Source: Kitasatospora sp. MMS16-BH015
GTDB lineage: Bacteria > Actinomycetota > Actinomycetes > Streptomycetales > Streptomycetaceae
Assembly: GCF_002943525.1 (NCBI RefSeq)
Contig: NZ_CP025394.1
Span: forward strand, 7,827,001 to 7,891,000
Length of the DNA stretch: 64,000 nt
Reading direction: 5' to 3'
Part shown: positions 16,222 through 23,515 of the stretch, piece after piece
How positions within the stretch are numbered: position 1 is the first letter of the stretch
Layout of the letters: each line of letters starts with the position of its first letter
The notes under the pieces: generated by a model
Databases searched by the model: none
What the model saw: only the letters and a program-made list of their open reading frames with translations
What the model was told of the DNA's origin: nothing
Translations under genes and position numbers: made by a program

Positions 16222-16407
16222 CCGCTCTGCGACTCCCGAGTAGGGAGAACGTATGGCCATCGAGCCACTCCTTCCAGACCGCCGGAGCACCCCCGCATCG
16301 GCGGGAGGACCGGGCGGCCTCGTCCTACCCGCGCGTCGGCAGGGACCACCTCATCTGGAGCGACACGGCAGCGTAAGTGTCCGCCCCCGTGCCCCCGGGG
16401 GGAGCAC
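16222..16407 (+). CRISPR. Second degenerate CRISPR remnant (3-4 repeat-like units)
   Basis: A clear unit at 16283-16310 (core ACCCCCGCATCGGCGGGAG) is followed by weaker ones at 16321-16349 (core ACCCGCGCGTCGGCAGGG) and 16379-16407 (ending GGGGGGAGCAC). A very degraded hairpin (CTCCC-GAGTA-GGGAG) ends at 16250, which leaves exactly 32 nt before the 16283 unit. Spacing between later units (38 and 58 nt) suggests deletions. Orientation is the same as in the 15.2-kb remnant. I infer one former array, interrupted by the DUF7002-like gene and now decayed. Confidence 0.45.
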
Positions 16408-16462
16408 GTTGGTGACTGCTGGTTGGAGTCGGCGGCGATGCTGGTCACGGATCGTGGGGAGT

Positions 16463-17011
16463 TCAGATGTAGGGCAGCAGGACCGAGGTGTCCAGGGCGA
16501 AGCCGAAGGGCTGCGGGATGTGGACGGTCTCGCCGAAGTCGGCTTCTTCCCTGGTCCGGTAGCGGCCGTTCTCGGGCTCGCTGAACAACGTGGCGGTCTT
16601 CTGGGAAGGGTCCACGATCAGGTAGAGGGGGATCCCCATCAGCGGGTAGTCGCGCAGTTTCCCCACCCAGTCGTTCTCGGGGTTGGAGGGGGAGACGATC
16701 TCCACCGCGATCAGGGCCGCCTCGGCCGGCAGCTCGTTGTTCTCGCCTTCGGGCACGTCCTCGGGCAGGACCGTCAGGTCAGGGGTGCGGGACTTGCGGA
16801 CCTGCGGTGAGGCCAGTCCGCTGTTCTGGCTGGAGAAGTACCCGGCGGGGACATGGCCGGCGAACTGGCGCGCCACGTGGTCGAGGTTGCGCTGGTGGAC
16901 GGCGGACGGGGCCGCCTGCATGATGATCACCTCGCCGGAGAACTCCACCTTGACGTTCTCCGGGGCGATCCTGCGGACTTCCTCGATCAGCTCGAGATGG
17001 TTCGGGTCCAT
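16463..17011 (-). CDS. Uma2 family putative endonuclease
   Basis: A 182-residue protein with the Uma2 (DUF820) PD-(D/E)xK fold: SGEVIIMQAAPSAVHQRN, then TPDLTVLPED (Asp of the active site), LIAVEIVSPSNPEND (the ExV/K strand) and KLRDYPLMGIPLYLIVD. GGAGA about 6 nt before the ATG supports the start. Uma2 proteins are abundant in streptomycetes and cyanobacteria; their biological role is unclear. It may be the only intact accessory gene besides the DUF7002-like one in this decayed zone. Confidence 0.85.
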   Translation of the reverse strand: MDPNHLELIEEVRRIAPENVKVEFSGEVIIMQAAPSAVHQRNLDHVARQFAGHVPAGYFSSQNSGLASPQVRKSRTPDLTVLPEDVPEGENNELPAEAALIAVEIVSPSNPENDWVGKLRDYPLMGIPLYLIVDPSQKTATLFSEPENGRYRTREEADFGETVHIPQPFGFALDTSVLLPYI

Positions 17012-17027
17012 GTCGTCTCCAGGGTAG

Positions 17028-17917
17028 GTGGACTCAGCCTACGGTCTTGATGTGACGCTGGGGCAGCAGGCGCCGTGGGAGTCCCGCGCGGACGCCGGTT
17101 CGCCGCCGCGTACGGGCGTGTCCGCCCCACTCGGCTCCGGTGCCCCGGTGGCGGCCGCGAACGGTACCGGCACGACCGTCGCCCCGGGAGCGCCCACGTC
17201 CTCAGCCCCACCGAGCACCCCAGCCGGGCCAGCAGCCGGCGGACCCGGTGCCCGGCCAGGTCGTCTCGGGCCCCGGCAGCCAGAGTGGTGGCACCACCGT
17301 CAGCGGCGGCGGCAACGGTGGCACGGGTTCCGGTACCGGCGCGAGTGGCGGGGGCGGAACCGGAACCGGAACCGGAACCGGAACCGGTACGGGAGGCGGT
17401 GGCGGGGGGCGGCGGCACCCAGCGCAGCCCGCAGCCGCCCGTCAACACCCCGGTCGACCCGCCGGCCTCGCCGCCGGCCTCGAACCCGCCCGCGCAGAGC
17501 GGCCCGCCGCAGGGCTGCGGTGGCACCGGCTGGGGTTACATCACCGGTGTCGGCAGCGGCCAGCGCCTTGGCCTCGGCTCCGGCGGTCTGGCGGGCGGCA
17601 CTCCAGCGGTGGTGGGGCGCAACACCTCGTACGGCTGGCTGCGTTCGGCTCCGGACCCGGGTGGCTGGTACACCATCTATCCGTGCAACATGAGCTCGCC
17701 GGTGCTGGTGCAGAGCATGAACGACAAGACGGTCGGGCTGTACCCGGACTGGAGCGCGATGACCCGCTGGAAGGTGGAGACCGCCTCCACCCGGGGAGCG
17801 GTCTACCTGGCCAACTACATGGGCTCGACCTGCCTCACCGACAACGGCGCCGGTAACACCGCCACCATGGAGACCTGCACGCCCGGCAACTCCGCGCAGG
17901 AGTGGTACATCCCGTAG
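17028..17917 (+). pseudogene. Ricin-like (beta-trefoil) lectin gene remnant spread over three frames
   Basis: Plausible protein walks through all three frames. From GTG 17028 a Pro/Ala/Ser-rich linker reads GTTVAPGAPTSSAPPSTPAG. About 17250-17410 another frame gives GGTTVSGGGNGGTGSGTGAS and a Gly-Thr run. From about 17420 the third frame gives a beta-trefoil-like C-terminus with WYTIYPCNMSSPVLVQSMND, CLTDNGAGNTATMETCTPGN and AQEWYIP, ending at 17917. The third frame is open by itself from 17075, so a shorter product is possible, but its N-terminal half is unnaturally Arg-rich. Two net frameshifts in the low-complexity linker and loss of any N-terminal domain point to a pseudogene. Confidence 0.55.
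17355..17390 (+). repeat. Hexanucleotide microsatellite (CGGAAC x5 plus CGGTAC)
   Basis: Five exact CGGAAC units and one CGGTAC variant lie in the linker of the lectin remnant. They encode Gly-Thr in one frame and Glu-Pro in another. Unit length 6 would not itself shift the frame when copies are gained or lost. Confidence 0.85.
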
Positions 17918-18016
17918 CGCGGCTGTGGTGTGTGCGAGCCTGTGCTGCCTCGCGGCGCAGGCCCGTGCCGCTCGGCCCTGATTGGTAGAGCCAGGTGGCG
18001 GCCCTACGTTCGGCGG

Positions 18017-18640
18017 TCAGACGTGGAGTTCGGGGGGAAAGCCCGTCCAGCGCAGGTCGTCGGGGAGGTGGCGGGTGTCGTTGGAGACCAGGACGGTGGC
18101 GGGGCGGCCGGGGGCGTAGCGGATCACGGTGAGGGCGGCGTTGGCGTGGTTGAGGCCGAGCCAGCGCCAGGCCGGGGCGTGCATGGCCTCGCGGACCAGC
18201 CAGGCGATCAGGAAGTTGTGGGTGACGACCAGTTCGTGGCGGTCGGTGGGGCCGGGCACCGGGCCGGTGAAGTGGGCGAGGGCCTCGCGGGCGAGGGCGG
18301 GGCCGGTGCGGCGGTCTTCTTCGGTGGCCTGGGCGAGGAAGCGGAGGTAGTGGTCGGCGGCCTCGGGCGGGAGCTCCTCGCGGGTGGGGAGGTGCGGGAC
18401 GTAGTCGCCGGCGGGTTCGCAGACGTGCTGCGGGAGGTCGGGGAGCTGGGCGCCGATCAGGCGGGCGGTCTCGGCGGCGCGGGGGAGCGGGCCGTGGTGG
18501 ACGGCGGTGAGGGGCACGCCCCGGAGGCGGCGGCCGAGGAGGGTGGCCTGCTGCCGGCCGGCCGCCGTGAGGCCGGTCTCGTCGGGGGTGGCCTCGCCGT
18601 GGCGGGCCAGGTAGAGGTAGCGGGCGGCCGTGGCGGGCAT
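18017..18640 (-). CDS. Histidine phosphatase (phosphoglycerate mutase-like) family protein
   Basis: A 207-residue protein with the catalytic LARHGEA (Arg13, His14, Gly15) near the N-terminus, HHGPLPRAAETARLI (the second phosphate-binding Arg) and VVTHNFLIAWLV (second catalytic His). It is a branch 1/2 cytoplasmic phosphatase acting through a phosphohistidine; substrate unknown. It is divergent from cds1, with a 172-bp, relatively AT-rich intergenic region containing an inverted repeat. Confidence 0.87.
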   Translation of the reverse strand: MPATAARYLYLARHGEATPDETGLTAAGRQQATLLGRRLRGVPLTAVHHGPLPRAAETARLIGAQLPDLPQHVCEPAGDYVPHLPTREELPPEAADHYLRFLAQATEEDRRTGPALAREALAHFTGPVPGPTDRHELVVTHNFLIAWLVREAMHAPAWRWLGLNHANAALTVIRYAPGRPATVLVSNDTRHLPDDLRWTGFPPELHV

Positions 18641-18707
18641 GGTGCGGCTCCGTGGGGGCGTGCAGGCGCCGTGGGCGGGAGGTGACGGGGTCGTTGTGGC
18701 GTGGGTG

Positions 18708-18766
18708 ACGATAAGTCAGGCCACTGGTTATGGTAAAGGTCACTTATCGTAATTAACGGTTACACT
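18708..18766. promoter_or_regulatory. Inverted-repeat operator and promoter between the phosphatase and cds1
   Basis: ACGATAAGT (18708-18716) and ACTTATCGT (18742-18750) form a perfect 9-bp inverted repeat with 25 bp between arms. The region is markedly more AT-rich than its surroundings. TACACT at 18761-18766 is the likely -10 of cds1 (leader about 40 nt with GAGGAG), and the right arm lies over its -35 zone, suggesting repression of one or both divergent genes. Confidence 0.55.
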
Positions 18767-18812
18767 CGGTTGGGAGACCGGGAGATCCCCGGTGTTATCG
18801 AGGAGAAGCGTG

Positions 18813-19916
18813 ATGGCTGCTGTGACCATTGATGTGGACCGCTCCGATGCCGTCTACCGCGACTGGCTGAAGGAGGCCGTCCGCCGGGTCCAGGCCGACG
18901 CGAACCGGTCGGCCGACACGCACCTGCTGCGCTTTCCGCTGCCCGAGGAGTGGGGGATCGACCTCTACCTGAAGGACGAGTCGACCCACCCGACCGGCAG
19001 CCTCAAGCACCGGCTGGCCCGCTCGCTCTTCCTGTACGGGCTGTGCAACGGCTGGATCAGACCGGGCAAGCCGGTGATCGAGGCGTCCAGCGGCTCCACC
19101 GCGATCTCGGAGGCGTACTTCGCCAACCTGATCGGGGTGCCGTTCATCGCGGTGATGTCGAAGACGACCAGCCAGGCCAAGATCGACCTGATCGAGTTCC
19201 AGGGCGGCACCTGTCACCTGGTCGACAACCCGGCCGAGGTGTACGAGGTCTCCGCCCAGCTCGCCGAGAAGACCGGCGGGCACTACATGGACCAGTTCAC
19301 CTACGCCGAGCGGGCCACCGACTGGCGGGGCAACAACAACATCGCCGAGTCGATCTTCCACCAGCTCCAGCTGGAGCGGCACCCCGAGCCGGCCTGGGTG
19401 GTCGCCACCGCGGGCACCGGCGGCACCTCGGCCACCATCGCCCGGTACGTGCACTACATGCAGTACGACACCCGGATCTGCGTGGCAGACCCGGACAACT
19501 CCTGCTTCTTCGAGGGCTGGATCGGCGAGGACCCGGAGGCGCTCTGCCCCAAGGGCTCGCGGATCGAGGGCATCGGCCGCCCCCGGATGGAGCCCAGCTT
19601 CGTGCCGGGCGCGGTCGACCGGATGATGAAGGTGCCGGACGCCGCCTCGATCGCCACCGTGCGGGTGCTCGAGCGGGTGCTCGGCCGCCGGGCCGGCGGG
19701 TCGACCGGGACGGGGCTGTGGAGCGCGCTGCGGATCGTCGGCGAGATGCGGGCGGCCGGGCGGCGCGGCAGTGTCGTGACGCTGCTCTGCGACCCGGGCG
19801 ACCGGTACCTGGAGAAGTACTACTCGGACGCCTGGCTGGCGGAGCAGGGCCTGGAGATCGAGCCCTACGTGGCGATGCTCGACGCCTTCCTGGCGGGGAA
19901 CGGGCGCCTCGACTGA
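18813..19916 (+). CDS. cds1: PLP-dependent L-cysteine desulfhydrase, Cds1-like
   Basis: A 367-residue fold-type II PLP enzyme of the cysteine synthase superfamily. KDESTHPTGSLKHRLARS holds the PLP-binding lysine (Lys65). ASSGSTAISEAYFANLIG is the substrate loop and ATAGTGGTSATIARYV the phosphate-binding glycine loop. The sequence matches the mycobacterial Cds1 (Rv3684) group, which degrades L-cysteine to sulfide, pyruvate and ammonia. The ATG at 18813 has GAGGAG about 8 nt upstream; the in-frame ATG at 18792 lacks one. Probably transcribed from the operator-bearing promoter described upstream. Confidence 0.85.
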   Translation: MAAVTIDVDRSDAVYRDWLKEAVRRVQADANRSADTHLLRFPLPEEWGIDLYLKDESTHPTGSLKHRLARSLFLYGLCNGWIRPGKPVIEASSGSTAISEAYFANLIGVPFIAVMSKTTSQAKIDLIEFQGGTCHLVDNPAEVYEVSAQLAEKTGGHYMDQFTYAERATDWRGNNNIAESIFHQLQLERHPEPAWVVATAGTGGTSATIARYVHYMQYDTRICVADPDNSCFFEGWIGEDPEALCPKGSRIEGIGRPRMEPSFVPGAVDRMMKVPDAASIATVRVLERVLGRRAGGSTGTGLWSALRIVGEMRAAGRRGSVVTLLCDPGDRYLEKYYSDAWLAEQGLEIEPYVAMLDAFLAGNGRLD

Positions 19917-20019
19917 GCGTGCAGTGGTCTCTGCCGTGGCCGCTGCTCTGATTGCTGATCTGATCGCCGAGCGAAAAACCCCTGGCCGGGCGCGGTGCGG
20001 GCGTGATAGTCAACGGCGT

Positions 20020-20511
20020 ATGGAAGACCTTTTGACTGAGCGTTTGATCCTGCACCCCTTCACCGGCGCCGAGGCCCGGCAGGTGGCCGACGTCGTGCGC
20101 GACGGGCAGGAGCACTGGGCTGCGGACTACCCGCAGATCGGTGAGCAGGTGGGCGCGCGGATGTTCGCCCAGGCCTGTGAGGCCGGGCTCGACCCGCGTC
20201 CCTTCGGTGGTTACGAGATACGGCTGGCCGAGACCGGCCAGGCCGTGGGCGGCATCGGCTTCCACGGCGGGCCGGACGAGAACGGTGCCGTGGAGATCGG
20301 GTACGGGCTGTCCCCGTCCGCCCGGGGCAAGGGGTATGCGGCCGAAGCCGTGCGGCGGATGATCGAGCTGGCGCGCGAGCAGGGCGTGAAGACGTTCACC
20401 GGGAACGCGGACCTGGACAACCCGGCCTCGCACCGGGTGATGGCGGCGGCGGGGATGGAGCTCGTGCGGCAAGACGAGAAGCTCGTCTACTTCGAGTTGC
20501 CGCTCAGCTGA
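20020..20511 (+). CDS. GNAT family N-acetyltransferase
   Basis: A 163-residue protein of the RimJ/RimL-like type: TERLILHPFTGAEA start, GGIGFHGGPDENGAVEIGYG, and the acetyl-CoA loop SPSARGKGYAAEAV (RxxGxG/A-type), then NPASHRVMAAAGM. The ATG at 20020 gives the family N-terminus; GATAGT at 20005-20010 is a likely -10 for a leaderless or nearly leaderless message. The acceptor is unknown. The 3' end overlaps the convergent regulator frame by 25 bp. Confidence 0.85.
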   Translation: MEDLLTERLILHPFTGAEARQVADVVRDGQEHWAADYPQIGEQVGARMFAQACEAGLDPRPFGGYEIRLAETGQAVGGIGFHGGPDENGAVEIGYGLSPSARGKGYAAEAVRRMIELAREQGVKTFTGNADLDNPASHRVMAAAGMELVRQDEKLVYFELPLS

Positions 20512-21299
20512 GCTCTGGAGCAACCTGACGGGGGTGGGCGCGGGGCGCTGCGCAACCGGGCACCTTGGGAGGTGGCTGGGCGCGCAGTTCGCCGCGCCCC
20601 TTTTTGTGCCGCCCCAGCGATCACTGCCCGGGCCAGGACGGTGCCGATCTCGGCGAGGAAGGCGGCGGCGGTGTCCAGGCGTTCGCCGGCCGGCGTGGCC
20701 GGGCCGAGCAGGGCGGCGCCGTCTCGGGTGAACTCGGCCAGCAGGGCGTTGCGTTGGGCTGCCGCCAGCATGGAGCGGTACCAGACGTCGTCGTCGATCA
20801 GGTAGCTCTCGCGGCGGCCCGGCTCCTCGCGGACGCGGCGGATCAGCTCCTGGGCCTCCAGGTAGCCGACTGCCTTGGAGATTGAGGCCGGGCTCACGGC
20901 GAGCCGCTGCACCAGCTCGGCCGAGGTCAGCCTGCCGGTGTCGGTGACGTAGAGGCAGCTGAGCACCCGGGCCGCCATGCGCGGCAGGCCGAGGTGGGTC
21001 AGCAGGTCGGCGAACCGGTCGGCGAACTCGGCGACGGCGGCCGGATCGCGCCCCTCCGGTATCTGGGCGCTGCCCTCGGGGAGGCGGGTCGGGCCCGGGC
21101 GGCGGCGGGCCCGGCGGAGGGTGGCGCGCTGGGCGGTCTCCGCGCGGTAGCGGGCCGGGCCGCCGTTGCGGGCGATCTCGCGGGTCACGGTGGAGGTGGG
21201 GCGGGCGATCCGCCGGGCGATCGCCGCGTAGTCCAGCCCCTCGGCCAGCCCGGTGGCGATCGCCTGACGGTCCTGCGGGCTCAGCCTGCTGCCCGGCAC
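20487..21299 (-). CDS. GbsR/MarR family transcriptional regulator
   Basis: A 270-residue protein with two DNA-binding-type parts: an IS30-like helix-turn-helix (DYAAIARRIARPTSTVTREI) near the N-terminus, and a central MarR/GbsR winged helix (SAELVQRLAVSPASISKAVG, EEPGRRESY). I chose the GTG at 21299: GGAGGGG lies about 8 nt upstream and the product starts VPGSRLSPQDRQ. The frame is open to a TTG at 21344. The last 35 or so residues are encoded inside a palindromic element and overlap the GNAT gene, so the natural tail was probably shorter. Three phased ATTGCAAT palindromes upstream suggest autoregulation and control of the divergent hydrolase. Confidence 0.8.
   Translation of the reverse strand: MPGSRLSPQDRQAIATGLAEGLDYAAIARRIARPTSTVTREIARNGGPARYRAETAQRATLRRARRRPGPTRLPEGSAQIPEGRDPAAVAEFADRFADLLTHLGLPRMAARVLSCLYVTDTGRLTSAELVQRLAVSPASISKAVGYLEAQELIRRVREEPGRRESYLIDDDVWYRSMLAAAQRNALLAEFTRDGAALLGPATPAGERLDTAAAFLAEIGTVLARAVIAGAAQKGARRTARPATSQGARLRSAPRPPPSGCSRAQLSGNSK
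20536..20600. repeat. Palindromic intergenic element, copy 1 (degenerate)
   Basis: The left arm GGGCGCGGGGCGCTGCGC (20536-20553) pairs imperfectly with GCGCAGTTCGCCGCGCCCC (20582-20600). The right end matches the GCGCAGTTCCCCGCGCCCCT arm of the copies at 33.7 and 55.6 kb. It lies between convergent GNAT and GbsR genes and reads into the 3' end of the latter. It is probably a bidirectional terminator. Confidence 0.6.
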
Positions 21300-21316
21300 G
21301 GGTGGCTCCCCTCCGT

Positions 21317-21379
21317 GATTGCAATCGACCTCGGCAGATTGCAATCGTCGGCATCGTCATTGCAATGATTGTACGTCAA
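21317..21379 (-). promoter_or_regulatory. Triple ATTGCAAT operator with the GbsR promoter
   Basis: Perfect palindromes GATTGCAATC lie at 21317-21326 and 21337-21346, and CATTGCAATG at 21358-21367; starts are 20 and 21 bp apart, two helical turns. On the minus strand TTGACG (21379-21374), a 17-bp spacer and CGATGC (21356-21351) form a plausible promoter, so the third palindrome sits between -35 and -10 and the other two lie just downstream. This is a textbook autoregulatory layout. Confidence 0.7.
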
Positions 21380-21489
21380 TGACCTGTGCTTATGGCCTCT
21401 TTGAGGCTCGGGGTTGTTGATGGAGGGTCGAAGATCGCCGTAACTTCTTCAGCGAAGAGGAAAGCACCGACCGACCAGGGGGACCCACC

Positions 21490-22674
21490 ATGAAGACCAC
21501 TGCTGTCACCGCAGTACTGACCGCCGCGCTGCTCTCCGTCACTCCGGTGGCGTTCGGCGCCGACCGGGAGAGCGGCGGGCACCGGGAGTTGCAGGCGGCG
21601 CTGGACCGGGCGGTCACAGAGGCCCACCTGCCGGGGGTGCTGGTGGAGGTCCGGGACGGCGGCGCGAGCTGGTTCGGGCAGGCCGGCACGGCCGAGTTGG
21701 GCACCGGGCGGGGGTTCGAGCCGCAGGACCGGTTCCGGATCGGCAGCACCACCAAGACCTTCGTCGCCACCGTGCTGCTGCAGCTGGAGGCCGAGCACCG
21801 GCTGAGCCTGGACGACAGCGTGGAGCGGTGGCTGCCCGGGCTGGTGGACGGCAACGGCTACGAGGGCTCGAAGATCACGATCCGTCAGCTGCTGAACCAC
21901 ACCAGTGGGATCGCCAACTTCGCGACGGCGGTGCAGGACGAGTTCAGCGGGGAGCCGTTCCTGCGGCACCGGTTCGACCGGTTCACCCCGCGTCAGCTGG
22001 TCGAGCTGGGGCTGAGCACCGAGCCGCAGTTCGCCCCCGGCGCCGGCTGGCAGTACTCCGACACCAACTACGTGCTGGCGGGGCTGGTGGTCGAGCAGGC
22101 CACCGGGCGCAGTCTCGGGCAGGAGATCACCGACCGGCTGGTGCGACCGCTGCACCTGAAGAGCACCTACGAGCCGGCACCCGAGGACACCGGCATCCGG
22201 GGCCCGCACGGGCGGTTCTACTCCAAGCTCGGCCCGACCTACGCCCCGGCGTCGCCGGTGTACGACGTGACCGAGCTCAACCCCAGCTGGGGCTGGGGCT
22301 CGGGTGACCTGGTCTCCACGGCGGGCGACCTGGCCACCTTCTTCCAGCAGCTGCTGAAGGGCCGGGTGCTGCCGCCCGCCCAGCTGGCGGAGATGCTCGA
22401 CACGCAGGACCCGGGCCGGAACTGGATCCCCGGCACCCGGTACGGGCTCGGGCTCGCCTCGGCCACCCTGTCCTGCGGCCAGGTCTGGGGGATGGGCGGC
22501 GCGATCGACGGCTCCTGGTCGTACACCTTCGGCACCCGGGACGGCCGCCACCTGCTCTCCACCGAGGTCAACGGCGACTGGGCCGACGACGCGCCCTCGA
22601 AGCTGGGGCCGATCTCGGTGTTCCAGCAGGAGTTGGAGGCGGAGTTCTGCGGCGGTGGCGCGGCCGCCCGCTGA
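21490..22674 (+). CDS. Secreted serine hydrolase (beta-lactamase/D-alanyl-D-alanine carboxypeptidase fold)
   Basis: A 394-residue protein with a Sec signal peptide (1-23, ending AFGA). STTK (Ser86-Lys89) is the nucleophile motif of the class C/DD-peptidase family, preceded by FRIGS. The second motif reads Tyr189-Ser-Asp191 (YSDTNY) instead of the usual YxN, and the third region reads WGMGGAIDGS where DD-peptidases usually have HxG, so activity may be esterase-like or altered. The ATG is preceded by GGGGGA. The gene is divergent from the GbsR regulator and shares its operator region. Confidence 0.85.
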   Translation: MKTTAVTAVLTAALLSVTPVAFGADRESGGHRELQAALDRAVTEAHLPGVLVEVRDGGASWFGQAGTAELGTGRGFEPQDRFRIGSTTKTFVATVLLQLEAEHRLSLDDSVERWLPGLVDGNGYEGSKITIRQLLNHTSGIANFATAVQDEFSGEPFLRHRFDRFTPRQLVELGLSTEPQFAPGAGWQYSDTNYVLAGLVVEQATGRSLGQEITDRLVRPLHLKSTYEPAPEDTGIRGPHGRFYSKLGPTYAPASPVYDVTELNPSWGWGSGDLVSTAGDLATFFQQLLKGRVLPPAQLAEMLDTQDPGRNWIPGTRYGLGLASATLSCGQVWGMGGAIDGSWSYTFGTRDGRHLLSTEVNGDWADDAPSKLGPISVFQQELEAEFCGGGAAAR

Positions 22675-22692
22675 AGGCGGCCGCAGCCGGGG

Positions 22693-23490
22693 TCAGCCCG
22701 CGAGGATGAGTTCGCGGACGTGGTCGCGGGCGGCCTCGGCGGCCTCCGGGGGGAGGGCGGTGTCGGTGACCCAGGTGTCGACCTCGGCCAGCTCGGCGAA
22801 GGTGGAGAGGCCGACGATGCCCCACTTGGTGTGGTCGGCCACGGCCACCACGCGGCGGGCCGAGGCGACGAAGTTGCGGTTGGTCTCGGCCTCGGCGAGG
22901 TTCGGGGTGGAGAGGCCGGCCTCGGGGGAGAGGCCGTGGGTGCCGAGGAAGAGCAGGTCGAAGTGGAGCGAGCGGATCGCCCGGTCCGCGACCGGGCCGA
23001 CCAGCGCGTCGGAGGGGGTGCGGACGCCGCCGGTGAGCACCACGGTGGCGCCGGGGGCGCCGGTGCCGCGGGCCCGCTCGAAGACGTCGGCGACCCGGAC
23101 GGAGTTGGTCACCACGGTGAGCTGCTCGATCTCGGTGAGGTGCTGGGCCAGCGCGAAGGTGGTGGTGCCGCCGGAGAGGGCGATCGCGCTGCCGGGGGAG
23201 ACCAGCCGGGCCGCGGCCAGGGCGATCTCCTCCTTGGCGGAGAGCTCGAGGGCGGATTTGGCCTCGAAGCCGGGCTCGTGGGTGCGGGCCTCCTCGACCA
23301 CCACCGCGCCGCCGTGCACCTTCTCGATCACGCCAGCGCGGGCGAGGGCGTCCAGGTCACGGCGGATGGTCATGTCCGAGACGTTGAGCCGCTTGGTGAG
23401 CTCGTTGACGCGCACGCCGCCGCGCCGCCGCACCTCGTCGAGGATCAGCGCCCGGCGCTGTTCCGCGAGCAGATTGCTGTTGTCGGCCAC
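22693..23490 (-). CDS. DeoR/GlpR family transcriptional regulator
   Basis: A 265-residue protein: the DeoR helix-turn-helix (EQRRALILDEVRRRGGVRVN, SDMTIRRDLDALARAGVIEK, VHGGA) is followed by the C-terminal sugar-phosphate sensor domain (ALSGGTTTFALAQHL, VTNSVRVADVF). GTG start with GGGAGGG about 8 nt upstream. DeoR proteins usually sit beside sugar-metabolic genes; none is here. It follows the AAA+ gene by 25 bp and may be cotranscribed with it. Confidence 0.88.
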   Translation of the reverse strand: MADNSNLLAEQRRALILDEVRRRGGVRVNELTKRLNVSDMTIRRDLDALARAGVIEKVHGGAVVVEEARTHEPGFEAKSALELSAKEEIALAAARLVSPGSAIALSGGTTTFALAQHLTEIEQLTVVTNSVRVADVFERARGTGAPGATVVLTGGVRTPSDALVGPVADRAIRSLHFDLLFLGTHGLSPEAGLSTPNLAEAETNRNFVASARRVVAVADHTKWGIVGLSTFAELAEVDTWVTDTALPPEAAEAARDHVRELILAG

Positions 23491-23515
23491 GTGCTTCGCC
23501 CTCCCGGTCCGTTGA

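Noticed and set aside
15198..16407. A functional CRISPR-Cas system
   Set aside because: Repeats are degenerate, spacing is partly lost and no cas gene is in the window.
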